Shown piece after piece: positions 1-9,015 of a stretch of 35,551 nucleotides of DNA (the stretch's first letter is position 1; every line of letters starts with the position of its first letter). Source of the DNA: Bryobacteraceae bacterium (GTDB taxonomy: Bacteria; Acidobacteriota; Terriglobia; Bryobacterales; Bryobacteraceae); the NCBI GenBank assembly GCA_030041035.1, contig JASHOO010000640.1, positions 1-35,551 on the forward strand. The letters are read 5' to 3'. The position numbers and the translations under genes were made by a program. The notes beneath the pieces were generated by a model, which ran no database searches, was not told the DNA's origin, and saw only the letters and a program-made list of their open reading frames with translations.

Positions 1-825
1 GAAGACCTGCGGGTACGTGCCCCAGTGGTCGCTGTTGGGCCAGTCGCTGCCATAAAGCAGGCGGTCTTCGCCGAAGATGTCGCAGAGTTCGTCGAGTCGC
101 GAGCGGTAGAAATTCAGATCGAGCGGCACGCGGCCGTCGACGCGGCGAAGAACTTCGGAGATTTTCACGTAAACCTGAGGGCGCCGGGCGAGCTCGCGCA
201 GATCGGACTGGTACGCGCGAAGACTCGCCGGCTCAACCGGCGGATCGAGTTGCGGGAGGTGATCAATGATCACACGCAGGTTTGGGACACGGTCGGTCAC
301 GCGTACGGCCGCCGCAATCAGGGCGGGATCCTGATTCGCGGTGTCCAGTGACAGACGGGCATCCGCCAGGGCTTTCAAGTCGGAGATGAATGCGGGTTTG
401 GACAACTCGGCCGCGAGGTTCCGCCCCCAGAGATTGCCGTAGCGGATGCCGCGAAACAGCGGGTTACGATGGAAGCGCTCGAGGTGCTTGCCGAATTCCG
501 GCTTTCCGGGCTCGAGGTTGCCGACGGTTCCGACGATGATCGTGTCCTGGGCCGCGATATCGAGCACCCACTGGTTATCCTCCAGCCACGGGCTGGCCTC
601 GACTTCGATGGCGCCTCTGATGCCGAGCGGAACGGCGAGCTTACGGTAGCGCTCGGGAAGCGCAGGCCGGTAGAGGACGGCATCCTCTTTCTCCGGCCAG
701 GGCACCCCTTGAGGGCGCGTGGGATCGAAGAGATGGATGTGGGTATCGATGATAGGCACGAGCGCGGGTTGCCTAGCATCGGCTAGAGTAATCGCTGACG
801 CGGCCAGAAACCTCCTCCGGCTCAC
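1..825 (-). CDS. Amidohydrolase family (COG3618-like) metal-dependent hydrolase, Tat-exported, C-terminus cut by window edge
   Basis: This gene is absent from the ORF track because it starts with GTG and runs off the left edge. I translated the minus strand from 825 and it stays open for 275 codons to base 1. The N-terminus reads SRRRFLAA, a short twin-arginine signal. It is followed by IIDTHIHLF, the H-x-H metal site (H29/H31) at the end of the first barrel strand. Later come VIIDHLPQL with a conserved His and YGSDWPNSDHWG with the catalytic Asp region near the visible C-terminus. This order is that of amidohydrolase-2 TIM-barrel enzymes such as lactonase or decarboxylase-like members. The substrate cannot be told. 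No good Shine-Dalgarno precedes the GTG; a TACAAT box 7 bases upstream suggests a leaderless message. Family call firm; export likely; substrate unknown. Confidence 0.85.
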   Translation of the reverse strand, partial: MSRRRFLAASAITLADARQPALVPIIDTHIHLFDPTRPQGVPWPEKEDAVLYRPALPERYRKLAVPLGIRGAIEVEASPWLEDNQWVLDIAAQDTIIVGTVGNLEPGKPEFGKHLERFHRNPLFRGIRYGNLWGRNLAAELSKPAFISDLKALADARLSLDTANQDPALIAAAVRVTDRVPNLRVIIDHLPQLDPPVEPASLRAYQSDLRELARRPQVYVKISEVLRRVDGRVPLDLNFYRSRLDELCDIFGEDRLLYGSDWPNSDHWGTYPQVF

Positions 826-826
826 G

Positions 827-1672
827 ATGGTATTGTATCTTGAGGGGAGCCGCGCAAACGGCAATCTAAAATTCTCGACACCTCAGGCGCGGCAACGCAT
901 CTATAAGAGAGATGGGGGGCTTCTGAAGCGGGGTAAAGCTATCATCGTTGTTGTCAGCTGTGGTGTGTGGTTGTGCGGTGTAGCGGAAGGGCAAGAAGCA
1001 CAGGCACTTGCGGGCGCACAGTCGCAGTACGCGAGCGAGAGCCCGGATCCGTCACCAGAGGCTTCTCAGCCGGCGGGGGCGGCGGCAGTGCCTTCGGCGG
1101 ACGCGACGCCGGCGGCCGCGCTGACGCCTGCGTCCTTCGACGAAAAGTGGGACCACTTCATCCAGGAGACGGTGGCCTGGTTCACGCTGGGCGCGGGCGG
1201 ATTTAACGCCGCGGTGTCGCAGGAGACTCACTCGGCTCCGCTTTACGGGCGCCATTGGAGGAACTACCCGAAACGGTTCGGCGCATCGGTCGCCGACATC
1301 GTGGGCCAGAATTTCTTTGGCGACTTCCTGCTTGCGTCGGCCTTTCATGAGGACACGCGATACGTGCGCCGGGGGCCGAGTCACCGGCTGTTGCCGCGCG
1401 TCGCCTACGCGATCAGCCGGGCAGTCATCACGCGCACCGATGATGGCGGCGAGACGTTCAATTTCGCAAACGTGCTGGGAACCGCAATGAGCGCGGGCCT
1501 TTCCAACGCCTACTACCCGGCGCGAAGCCGCACGCTGGATGAAACCGCGGTGAACTGGAGTACGAGCATCGGAGCCTCAGGACTGGTGAACCTGATGCCG
1601 GAATTGTGGCCGGATTTCCGCGGCTGGGTGAACCGGCACAATCCGTTCCGTCAGAAAGGGAATTTGAGGTAG
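827..1672 (+). CDS. Exported conserved protein of unknown function
   Basis: The frame is open from 719, but the first part overlaps the divergent amidohydrolase, so I place the first plausible ATG at 827. A basic-then-hydrophobic stretch (LLKRGKAIIVVVSCGVWLCG) that looks like a signal peptide starts only near base 920. No ATG, GTG or TTG sits right before it, so a CTG start at 923 is possible. The mature protein opens with a low-complexity Ala/Pro/Ser segment. It then has a compact domain with WDHFIQETVAWFTLGAGGF, YPKRFGASVADIVGQNFFGDF and FANVLGTAMSAGLSNAYYP. The glycine/alanine-rich amphipathic stretches could be membrane-interacting. I recognise the look of a conserved acidobacterial exported family but know no function for it. 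Coding is convincing; the start is not. Confidence 0.7.
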   Translation: MVLYLEGSRANGNLKFSTPQARQRIYKRDGGLLKRGKAIIVVVSCGVWLCGVAEGQEAQALAGAQSQYASESPDPSPEASQPAGAAAVPSADATPAAALTPASFDEKWDHFIQETVAWFTLGAGGFNAAVSQETHSAPLYGRHWRNYPKRFGASVADIVGQNFFGDFLLASAFHEDTRYVRRGPSHRLLPRVAYAISRAVITRTDDGGETFNFANVLGTAMSAGLSNAYYPARSRTLDETAVNWSTSIGASGLVNLMPELWPDFRGWVNRHNPFRQKGNLR

Positions 1673-1724
1673 CGCGGCAGGTCGTTGAGCCGGCGCCGCG
1701 CGAGTGGCACCATGAAAAGGATCC

Positions 1725-2759
1725 ATGCCCAAAATTCCGGTGCTCATGCTGCTTTTGATCCCTCTGGCCTTGCCTTGCCGGTCCGCAGACGTAATATTTG
1801 GGCGGCGCCTGTACGCCGTGCATGGTCATTCCTATCAACAGATCTGGACGCTCGACTCGCGTACGCGCAAGGTCGCGCCGCTCGCTCATAGCGATCGGCG
1901 GCACGATCAGGCGGTATGCTCGCCGGACGGCAGGCGCATCTGGTTTCTGTCGGGACCCTTTGGAGATATTGACGAGAACGAACTCTGGTGGTTCGATCGG
2001 CTCACCCGCTCGGAGACGCTGGCTGCAAAACTCAAGGTCCGGCCGATCACGCTTGTGGGCGCGACGGAAAAAAGCGCGTTTTTCACCGCGCTCGAAAACG
2101 ATAAGGGCGGCCTCTATCGCTGGGATGGACGGCTTGAAAAAATCAGCGCGCTGGACGATACCGTCGCAACAGCGGCGCTCTCGCCGGACGGGCGCACGCT
2201 CGCGGTGCAACGCGGCAAGGCTGCTTCGGTGACCATGTTCGCAGCCTCGGGCGCGCAAGGGCGGGAGATCGCCGGATGCTCAGGTCCGGTCTGGTCATCC
2301 GACGGGCGGCGGCTCGTGTGCTTTGCCGGCGCGAAAATTCGCGTGATGGACGTGGCGAGCGGGGCGGAGACGGCGCATGCGGAGTTCACGCTCCGTCCCA
2401 CGCCTCCCCTGTACGCGGATTTCTCATCCGACGGGAAACGATTGCTGGTGGGAACGATCGGCGCCAATCACACCAGCACGTCTCCGCAGTTGGATTACTG
2501 GACCCTGGAGATCGCGGCGGGTAAGTGGGAGTTTATCGGGCCGGGGCAAGCAGCGATCTTTGCGTCGGGCGGCGTGCTGCTGGTGACGCCGCGCGAACTG
2601 GCGCCGGTCGGCAAGGCGCACGAGTGGGTTTCACAGATTCTGTTGGTGGATCCGGCCACACACAAGCAGACGCCCTTAGCCGCAGGCACAGCGAGCAATG
2701 TGGAACCGCGGCGGTGCCTGGAGCCGACATCGAAGCCCGGTGAGCTCAAGCGAAAGTAA
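1725..2759 (+). CDS. Exported WD40/PD40-like beta-propeller protein
   Basis: The 344-residue protein begins with a signal peptide (MPKIPVLMLLLIPLALPCRSA). Propeller blades marked by SPDG-type motifs follow: VCSPDGRRIWFLS, ALSPDGRTLAVQ, WSSDGRRLVCF and FSSDGKRLLVG. These are PD40/TolB-type repeats. There is no enzymatic domain after them. A purine-rich AAAAGGA lies just before the ATG at 1725. It ends 27 bp before the end of the converging S9 peptidase, which carries the same kind of repeats fused to a hydrolase. It probably acts in the periplasm as a binding or scaffold protein; no ligand can be inferred. Confidence 0.75.
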   Translation: MPKIPVLMLLLIPLALPCRSADVIFGRRLYAVHGHSYQQIWTLDSRTRKVAPLAHSDRRHDQAVCSPDGRRIWFLSGPFGDIDENELWWFDRLTRSETLAAKLKVRPITLVGATEKSAFFTALENDKGGLYRWDGRLEKISALDDTVATAALSPDGRTLAVQRGKAASVTMFAASGAQGREIAGCSGPVWSSDGRRLVCFAGAKIRVMDVASGAETAHAEFTLRPTPPLYADFSSDGKRLLVGTIGANHTSTSPQLDYWTLEIAAGKWEFIGPGQAAIFASGGVLLVTPRELAPVGKAHEWVSQILLVDPATHKQTPLAAGTASNVEPRRCLEPTSKPGELKRK

Positions 2760-2786
2760 GCGGCGGAAGTCTGCCCTTCGCGTACT

Positions 2787-4847
2787 CTACTTTGCCCGGT
2801 GCTTCTCGAACCAGTCGAGCACGCAGAGCGTTTTGGCGATTTGGTGGCTGGGGCGGTTTTGTACACCGTGCGGCTCGCCGGGAACACGCACGAGCACGGC
2901 CTCGATTTTGAGCAGCTTCAGCGCGGTGTAATACTGCTCGGCTTCCGAGATCGGGCAGCGCCAATCTTCTTCGCCCGTCATAAGCATGGTGGGCGTTTTG
3001 ACTTTGTTGACATACGAGATTGGGGAGCGCTTCATGTACTGTTCGGCGTTGTCCCAGGGCAAGCCGGGGAACCAGTATAGGGTGGAGAAGGCGGGCAGAT
3101 CGGAGGTGAGCGTCCAACTGTACCAGTTGATGACGGGATAGAGGCTGGCAGCGGCGCGAAAGCGCGTGGTGTGCTCGATGGTCCAGCATGTAAGCACGCC
3201 GCCGCCCGAACCGCCGGTGACGAACAGATTGTTGGGATCGATGTAGCCCTTCGCCAGGACGGCGTCCACACCGGAGTTGAGATCGGCGAAATCGTCACCG
3301 GGGTAAGCGTGGTGGATGAGGTTGGCGAACTCCTCCCCGTAGCTGGTGCTGCCGCGCGGATTGACATACACGATGACGTAATCACGCGCCGCCCAGATCT
3401 GCTTAATGGTATCGAAGCGATCACCATAATTGGCGAACGGGCCGCCGTGGATCTCGAGAATCAGCGGGTACTTCTTCGCTGGATCGAAATCCGGCGGCTT
3501 CACAATCCAGCCCTGGATCTTGCGCTGGTCGAACGAAGAGTTAAACCAGAACTCTTCGACCTCGCCCGGTTTTTTTTGCGTAAAGAGTTCGTGATTGAGC
3601 GCGGTCATCACGCGGGGCGTGGGATCGGACGGCGCGGTGGCTGCAATATCTCCAGGGTCGCCGGGCGTTCCATAGGTGATGGCGAGATTTCCGTTGCGTG
3701 CCTGGGAGAACGAAGCACCCGCGCCGTAGCTCGAAGTACTGGAGGCGACGTGAGCGGCGATCTGCTTGATGCTGCCATCGAGGGTCGTGTAGGCGAGCTT
3801 GGTGTCGCCCTCCGAATCGTAAAGAAAATAGATGCCCTTCCCGCCGGGCGCCCAACGGGGATGAGCGACATCGCGGTCGAGCTGCGGCGCGAGCACGTGC
3901 GAGTGGCTGCCGTCGCGATCCATCAGGTAGAGGTGAGTGGTTTGGTGGCCCTGATGGCGGTCGTCAAATCCGGTGTAGGCGATCTGCGTCCCGTCGGGTG
4001 AGATCTGGGGATCGTTATCGGGGCCTTGCCGATGCGTCAGCGGTTTGGTGGCGCCATCGGCGGCGGCGATTTCGTAAACCTCGGTGTTGAGCGGGTCGTA
4101 GTCGAAGTCGGGCCGGAGGTTGGCGGAGATCACCAGCGAGTTTCCCTCGGGGGTCCAGACGGGCTCCGTTCCCCCGAAGACCGAGCCGAGGTGTGGAAAG
4201 TCGCCTGTGGTGAGCTGACGCGGCGCGCCACCGTCGGATGCGACGATGAACAACTGCGTGAAGCCAGGTTTCAGATAGCCGCGGCCGTTGAAGCGGTAGG
4301 TGAGGCGATCGTAGATCTGGGGAGGGTCGGCCCATTTGGCCCCTTCGGGAGCCGTGGGCATTCCGGTGATCTTGGGTTTTTCGGCGAGGACAAGGCTGGC
4401 AAACGCCAGGCGCTTGCCGTCGGGGGACCACGAGATGTCGGAGACGCCGGAGTCGAGATTGGTGAGCTTCGCCGTCTGTGCGCTGTCCATCCAGCGAACG
4501 TAGAGCTGCGATTTGCCGTCGCGATCCGAGATATACGCGATGCGCGTGCCATCGGGCGACCAACGGGGCGATGAATCGCTGAAATTACCTGTAGTGAGTG
4601 CGCGGTTGTCGGTGCCGTCGAAGTCGATGATCCAGAGATTCGACAATCGCTTGTCGCTCATGATGTCGGCAAAGCCGCGAACATAGACAATGTGCCGGCC
4701 ATCGGGAGAGATTTGCGGGTCCGAGGCTATTTGCAGGTTGAAGATGTCCGCGGCGGTGAGACGATTCGGCTTCTGCTCAGCGGTTGCGAACGCAGAGAGC
4801 AGAGAAAATGTGGAGATAGCCAAAACAACACGGCGACAGAGATGCAT
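2787..4847 (-). CDS. S9 family (prolyl oligopeptidase / acylaminoacyl-peptidase type) serine peptidase, exported
   Basis: The 686-residue protein starts with a signal peptide (MHLCRRVVLAISTFSLLSAFATA). An N-terminal beta-propeller of SPDG repeats follows (for example DPQISPDGRHIVYV, SPRWSPDGTRIAYIS, ISWSPDGKRLAF). The C-terminal third is an alpha/beta hydrolase with the full triad visible: Ser547 in TGGSGGG, Asp628 in TGEEDWRCP and His660 in GEPHGVQN. The HGGP oxyanion motif lies upstream in LEIHGGPFANYG. Length and order match S9C-like oligopeptidases, in which the propeller limits access to short peptides. The start at 4847 has GGAG upstream. It is divergent from the formate dehydrogenase operon across a 135-bp promoter region. 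Confidence 0.92.
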   Translation of the reverse strand: MHLCRRVVLAISTFSLLSAFATAEQKPNRLTAADIFNLQIASDPQISPDGRHIVYVRGFADIMSDKRLSNLWIIDFDGTDNRALTTGNFSDSSPRWSPDGTRIAYISDRDGKSQLYVRWMDSAQTAKLTNLDSGVSDISWSPDGKRLAFASLVLAEKPKITGMPTAPEGAKWADPPQIYDRLTYRFNGRGYLKPGFTQLFIVASDGGAPRQLTTGDFPHLGSVFGGTEPVWTPEGNSLVISANLRPDFDYDPLNTEVYEIAAADGATKPLTHRQGPDNDPQISPDGTQIAYTGFDDRHQGHQTTHLYLMDRDGSHSHVLAPQLDRDVAHPRWAPGGKGIYFLYDSEGDTKLAYTTLDGSIKQIAAHVASSTSSYGAGASFSQARNGNLAITYGTPGDPGDIAATAPSDPTPRVMTALNHELFTQKKPGEVEEFWFNSSFDQRKIQGWIVKPPDFDPAKKYPLILEIHGGPFANYGDRFDTIKQIWAARDYVIVYVNPRGSTSYGEEFANLIHHAYPGDDFADLNSGVDAVLAKGYIDPNNLFVTGGSGGGVLTCWTIEHTTRFRAAASLYPVINWYSWTLTSDLPAFSTLYWFPGLPWDNAEQYMKRSPISYVNKVKTPTMLMTGEEDWRCPISEAEQYYTALKLLKIEAVLVRVPGEPHGVQNRPSHQIAKTLCVLDWFEKHRAK

Positions 4848-4926
4848 GGGAGCTCCATTCAGTTGGATTAAAGATGGAGTAGTACCACGGCGATTGCGGC
4901 GTTGACAAGCGCGGACGCACCGGCTG

Positions 4927-4955
4927 TTGACAGCCTCTGCACCTCGTAGTCTAAT
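4927..4955 (+). promoter_or_regulatory. Sigma-70-type promoter of the formate dehydrogenase operon
   Basis: A perfect -35 box TTGACA (4927-4932) is separated by exactly 17 bases from TCTAAT (4950-4955), a 5/6 match to the -10 consensus. Transcription would begin near 4962. That leaves a leader of about 20 nt that carries the strong ribosome site AAGGAGG (4971-4977), five bases before the ATG at 4983. A second TTGACA lies 25 bp upstream (4902-4907) but has no matching -10. Confidence 0.65.
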
Positions 4956-4982
4956 GACTGCATCGTCAAAAAGGAGGCTCCG

Positions 4983-7900
4983 ATGGCCGACACGCGCAGA
5001 GCCTTTTTAAGAATCGGCGCCGGGGGCGCCATCGCTTCGGTTCTTGGCTTCGATCTCCAGCCCGCCTACGCGCAATCAAAGGAATTGAAAATCGCGCGCA
5101 CCACCGAGACGCGGTCGACTTGCCCGTATTGTTCGGTGAGCTGCGGTGTGATCATTCATACACTCGGCGACAAAGCCAAGAACGTCACCCCACAGGTGGT
5201 GCACGTGGAGGGCGATCCGGATCACCCCATCAACCGTGGCACGCTCTGCCCCAAGGGATCGTCGCTGATGCAGGACATCCTGAACGAGCGCCGCCTGCTC
5301 AAACCGCAGGTGCGCCGGCCGGGATCGGATCATTGGGAAGACATCGGCTGGGATCAGGCCATCGATGAGATTGCCCGTCGCATCAAGAAAACCCGCGACG
5401 AGACGTTCATCGAGAGGGATGCACAGGGCCGCACGGTGAACCGCTGCGAAGGCATCGCCTGGAACGGTGGTTGCACGGATACCAACGAATTCAATTATCT
5501 GGTTGTCAAGAGCATGCGCAGCCTGGGGGTCTGCTACCTGGAAAACCAGGCCCGCGTTTGACACGGCCCCACGGTCTCCAGTTTGGGGCCCACATTCGGA
5601 CGCGGTGCGATGACCAACGGCTGGATCGACATCAAGAACACCGACATGATGTTGATCATGGGTGGGAATCCGGCCGAGAACCACCCTTGCGGCTTCAAGT
5701 GGCCGATCGAGGCCAAGCGCAATCGCAACGCCAAGATGATCGTGGTGGATCCGCGGTTCACGCGCACCGCGGCGACAGCGGATCTGTTTGTGCAGTTGCG
5801 CACCGGTACGGACATTGCGTTCTTGGGCGGCCTCATCCGCTACGTGATGGAGAACAACCGCATTGCGAAGGATTATCTCGTTCAATACACCAATGCCGCG
5901 TTCATTGTGCGAAAAGGTTTCAAGCTGCCGGAAGACGGCCTCTATTCCGGTTTCGATGCGGCCACCCACACCTACGACAAAGCCACCTGGAATTACGAAG
6001 AGGGCGGTGATCTCAAAGGCAAGCCGGATACGCCGGGTGATGGCGCGCCATCGGCGAATCCGCCGGCGCTGCCCGCGGATGTGGCTTACGATCTCACGCT
6101 CGAGCATCCACGTACGGTGTTCCAGTTGCTGCGGAAACATTTTTCCCGTTACACACCCGAGATGGTCGAGCGCATCACCGGCGTTCCCAAGGATCAATTT
6201 CTGAAAGCCGCGGATCTGTTCACTTCCATCCGCAAAGACGGCGACACCAAAAAAGTCGGGACGATCATCTATGCCGTCGGCTGGACGCAGCACAGTTCCG
6301 GCACACAGACGATTCGCACCGCAGCGATGCTGCAACTGCTGCTCGGCAACGTCGGCCGCGCCGGCGGCGGAGTCAACGCGTTGCGCGGGCACTCAAATAT
6401 TCAAGGCGCTACCGACATGGCCGGCGTTTTCGATCTGCTGCCGGGTTATTTGAAAGTCCCCACAATGGCGGATGTCGATCTCAAAACCTACCTGACCCGC
6501 ATCACGCCGAAAGCCGCCAAACCCGGTCCGTGGAATTCCTTCAATTACTGGTCGAACACGCCGAAATTCGCCGTGTCTCTATTGAAAGCATTATATGGCG
6601 AACACGCCAGAAAAGAGAACGACTGGGCGTTTCATTACCTCCCCAAGATCGACCGCCGCTATTCCTGGGCCGAAATCTGGGACGACATGTATCGCGGTCA
6701 CGTCAAAGGCCTGCTCGCCTTCGGCATGAACGGCGTGGCCATTGGCCCGAACTCGTCCAAAAACATCGACGCGCTGAAGAAGGCCGACTGGCTCGTAGTG
6801 TGCGAGATCTATCCCGACGAAACCAGCGAGTTCTGGAAATCTCCCGGCATCACGACGGACGAAATGAAGCAGATCCAGACGACGGTTTATCGCCTGCCCG
6901 GCGCGGGTTTCGCCGAAAAAGACGGTACATTTGTGAACTCGGCACGCTGGCTGCAATGGAAGAACGCCGCACTACCGCCGCCCGGATTGGCCAGACTCGA
7001 TCAGGAAATCCTGGCGCGCATTTTCCTGAAAGTCCGCGAGCTCTACCAGAAAGAAGGCGGCAAGTTCCCCGACCCGGTTCTGCACGCCACGTGGAACTAC
7101 ACCGATCCACACAACCCGTCGCTCGCCGAGATCGCGAAGGAGATCAACGGCCGCGCGCTCGCCGACGTCACCGATCCCAAGCTGAATCAGACCATCAAGG
7201 CCGGACAACAACTGCCTGGATTCGCATGGCTCCGCGACGACGGCTCGACCTCCAGCGGCAACTGGATTTTTTGCGGCTCCTGGACCGAAGCCGGCGCGCA
7301 GATCCAACGGCGCGGCACTGAAGATCCGTCCGGTCTCGGCATTTATCCGAACTGGGCGTGGTCGTGGCCCGCCAATCGGCGCGTGTTGTACAACCGGGCG
7401 TCGTGCGATCTCTCCGGAAAGCCCTGGGATCCTGACCGCGCGCAGGTCTGGTGGAACGAAGCGCAGCAGAAGTGGGTCGGCAACGACGTGCCCGATTTCA
7501 AACCGGATTCGCCGCCCAAGGATCACATGGGACCGTTCATCATGAATCCCGAGGGCATCGGACGTCTCTTCGTACCGCTCGCCGGCATGGCGGACGGGCC
7601 GTTCCCCGAGCACTACGAGCCGACCGAGAGTCCCATCGACAATCCGCTCCATCCGCAGCAGACGCACAATCCGCTGGCGAAGCGATTTTCGACGCCGCTC
7701 GATAAGTTCGGCTCACCAGCCGAAGGCTACAACATCATTTGCACCACGTACCGGCTGACCGAGCATTACCACTACTGGACCAAGAACAATCCTATGAATG
7801 TGCAGTTGGTGCCCGAGCCATTTGTGGAAATTCCCGCGGAGTTGGCCGACGAAATGGGACTGCGCGGCGGTGAAAAGATCAAAGTAACCAGCGCCCGTGG

Positions 7901-8129
7901 CCACTATCTCGCCAAGGCTATGGTCACGCGCCGCATCAAATCGATGATAGTGGACGGGAAGAAGACATATCAGATCGGCATTCCGATTCACTGGGGCTAT
8001 CGCGGCATCGCCGAGGACGCAGGCAAAACCGGATTGACCACCGCCAACCAGCTCTCGCCGGCCGTCACCGACCCCAACGCCTACACGCCCGAATTCAAGG
8101 GCTTTCTGGTGAAGATCGAGAGGGCGTGA
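4983..8129 (+). CDS. fdnG: Formate dehydrogenase catalytic (alpha) subunit, selenocysteine-containing, Tat-exported (FdnG/FdoG type)
   Basis: The track splits this into 4983-5561 and 5583-8129, but the frame is the same and only TGA 5559-5561 interrupts it. Context NQARV-U-HGPTV matches the Sec site of FdnG/FdoG-type enzymes, so TGA is read as Sec193; total 1048 residues. The N-terminus has a Tat motif (TRRAFLRIG). The 4Fe-4S motif is C47-x2-C50-x3-C54 with C89 (TLCPKGS). Molybdopterin-binding segments include IMGGNPAENHPCG, VVDPRFTRTAA and GWTQHSSGTQTIR, and the C-terminal molydop-binding domain includes ADEMGLRGGEKIKV. It oxidises formate to CO2 at the periplasmic face and passes electrons to the beta subunit, whose ATG follows at 8131. 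Sec requires SelA/B/C/D elsewhere in the genome. If no Sec machinery exists, it would be a broken gene, which I consider unlikely. Confidence 0.95.
5559..5590 (+). promoter_or_regulatory. Selenocysteine UGA and candidate bacterial SECIS hairpin
   Basis: Directly after the TGA (5559-5561) a perfect 7-bp stem can form: GGCCCCA (5565-5571) with TGGGGCC (5584-5590). It closes a 12-base loop that contains GGTCT, the loop motif of E. coli formate dehydrogenase SECIS elements bound by SelB. The loop GG is only 12-13 nt after the UGA, closer than in the E. coli fdhF element. The stem lies inside codons for the conserved GPTV segment, so part of the pairing may be constrained by protein sequence. Confidence 0.6.
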
Positions 8130-8130
8130 G

Positions 8131-9015
8131 ATGAGCAACGGACCGCTCGAAATCAAAGCCATCTCCGGTCACGCCGGACCCGTTCCCGGCCGCGACACCT
8201 CACGCGATTACGACGTCTGCAAACTGGTTGATGTCACTACCTGTATCGGCTGCAAGGCCTGTGAAGTCGCCTGCCTCGAGTGGAACGGTTACCCGTTTCG
8301 CGAAACGGTTTTCGATAACACCTATCAAACCATGCCCGATCTGGCATGGAATTACTACAACCTGATCCGCTTTAACGAACACACCGCTAGTGACGGAACT
8401 TTCAGCTGGCTCATGCGCAAGGACCAATGCATGCACTGCGCCGACCCGGGTTGCCTGCGCGCCTGCCCGGCCGATGGCGCTATTGTGCAATACGCCAACG
8501 GCATCGTCGATTTTCAGCAGGAGAACTGCATCGGTTGCCAGTATTGCGTCACCGGCTGCCCGTTCAACATTCCCAAATTCAATCCGGAAACCAAGAAAGT
8601 TCACAAGTGCACATTGTGTTCGGATCGCGTGGGCGTAGGCCTGGAACCGGCGTGCATCAAGGCGTGTCCTACCGGCTGCCTCCATTTCGGCAGCAAGGAC
8701 GACATGAAAGACCTCGCCGGGCGCCGTGCCCAGCAGTTGCGCGAACACACCGCGCACACCAATGCGGGAGTTTACGACCCTCCGGGCGTCGGAGGCACGC
8801 ACGTCATCTACGTCCTGCACGACATCAGCAATCCCGAAGCCTATGGCGGTCTGCCCGCCAATCCGCGCGTGCCATGGACGGTGAAGCTGTGGAAGGGACC
8901 ACTGAAGTGGCTCGGGAATCTCGCGATGTTTGGCGGCTTGCTTGGTGTGACCTTGCATTACCTCCGTTTCGGCCCGAAACAAGTCAAAGAAGACCATGCG
9001 GAGGGCAAGTCATGA
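8131..9015 (+). CDS. fdnH: Formate dehydrogenase iron-sulfur (beta) subunit
   Basis: The 294-residue protein carries four cysteine clusters for 4Fe-4S centres: CIGCKACEVAC, CMHCADPGCLRAC, CIGCQYCVTGC and CTLCSDRVG...ACIKACP. This is the FdnH/FdoH pattern. One hydrophobic segment near the C-terminus (WLGNLAMFGGLLGVTLHYL) would anchor it on the membrane and hold it against the cytochrome subunit. The start lies one base after the alpha stop, and its stop overlaps the gamma start in ATGA, so the three subunits are translationally coupled. It wires electrons from the catalytic subunit to the heme b subunit. Confidence 0.95.
   Translation: MSNGPLEIKAISGHAGPVPGRDTSRDYDVCKLVDVTTCIGCKACEVACLEWNGYPFRETVFDNTYQTMPDLAWNYYNLIRFNEHTASDGTFSWLMRKDQCMHCADPGCLRACPADGAIVQYANGIVDFQQENCIGCQYCVTGCPFNIPKFNPETKKVHKCTLCSDRVGVGLEPACIKACPTGCLHFGSKDDMKDLAGRRAQQLREHTAHTNAGVYDPPGVGGTHVIYVLHDISNPEAYGGLPANPRVPWTVKLWKGPLKWLGNLAMFGGLLGVTLHYLRFGPKQVKEDHAEGKS

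Noticed and set aside
25-786. Plus-strand ORFs 25-351 and 469-786
   Set aside because: They are shadows of the minus-strand amidohydrolase, whose motifs are unmistakable.
3171-4574. Long plus-strand ORFs 3171-4001 and 4026-4574
   Set aside because: They lie opposite the S9 peptidase, have no motifs, and show the high-GC antisense ORF pattern.
5559-5561. Stop codon splitting the formate dehydrogenase as a pseudogene
   Set aside because: The frame continues perfectly and the flanks match the known selenocysteine site, with a hairpin just after it.
5076-6392. 438-residue minus-strand ORF
   Set aside because: It is antisense to the formate dehydrogenase catalytic subunit and has no domain signature.
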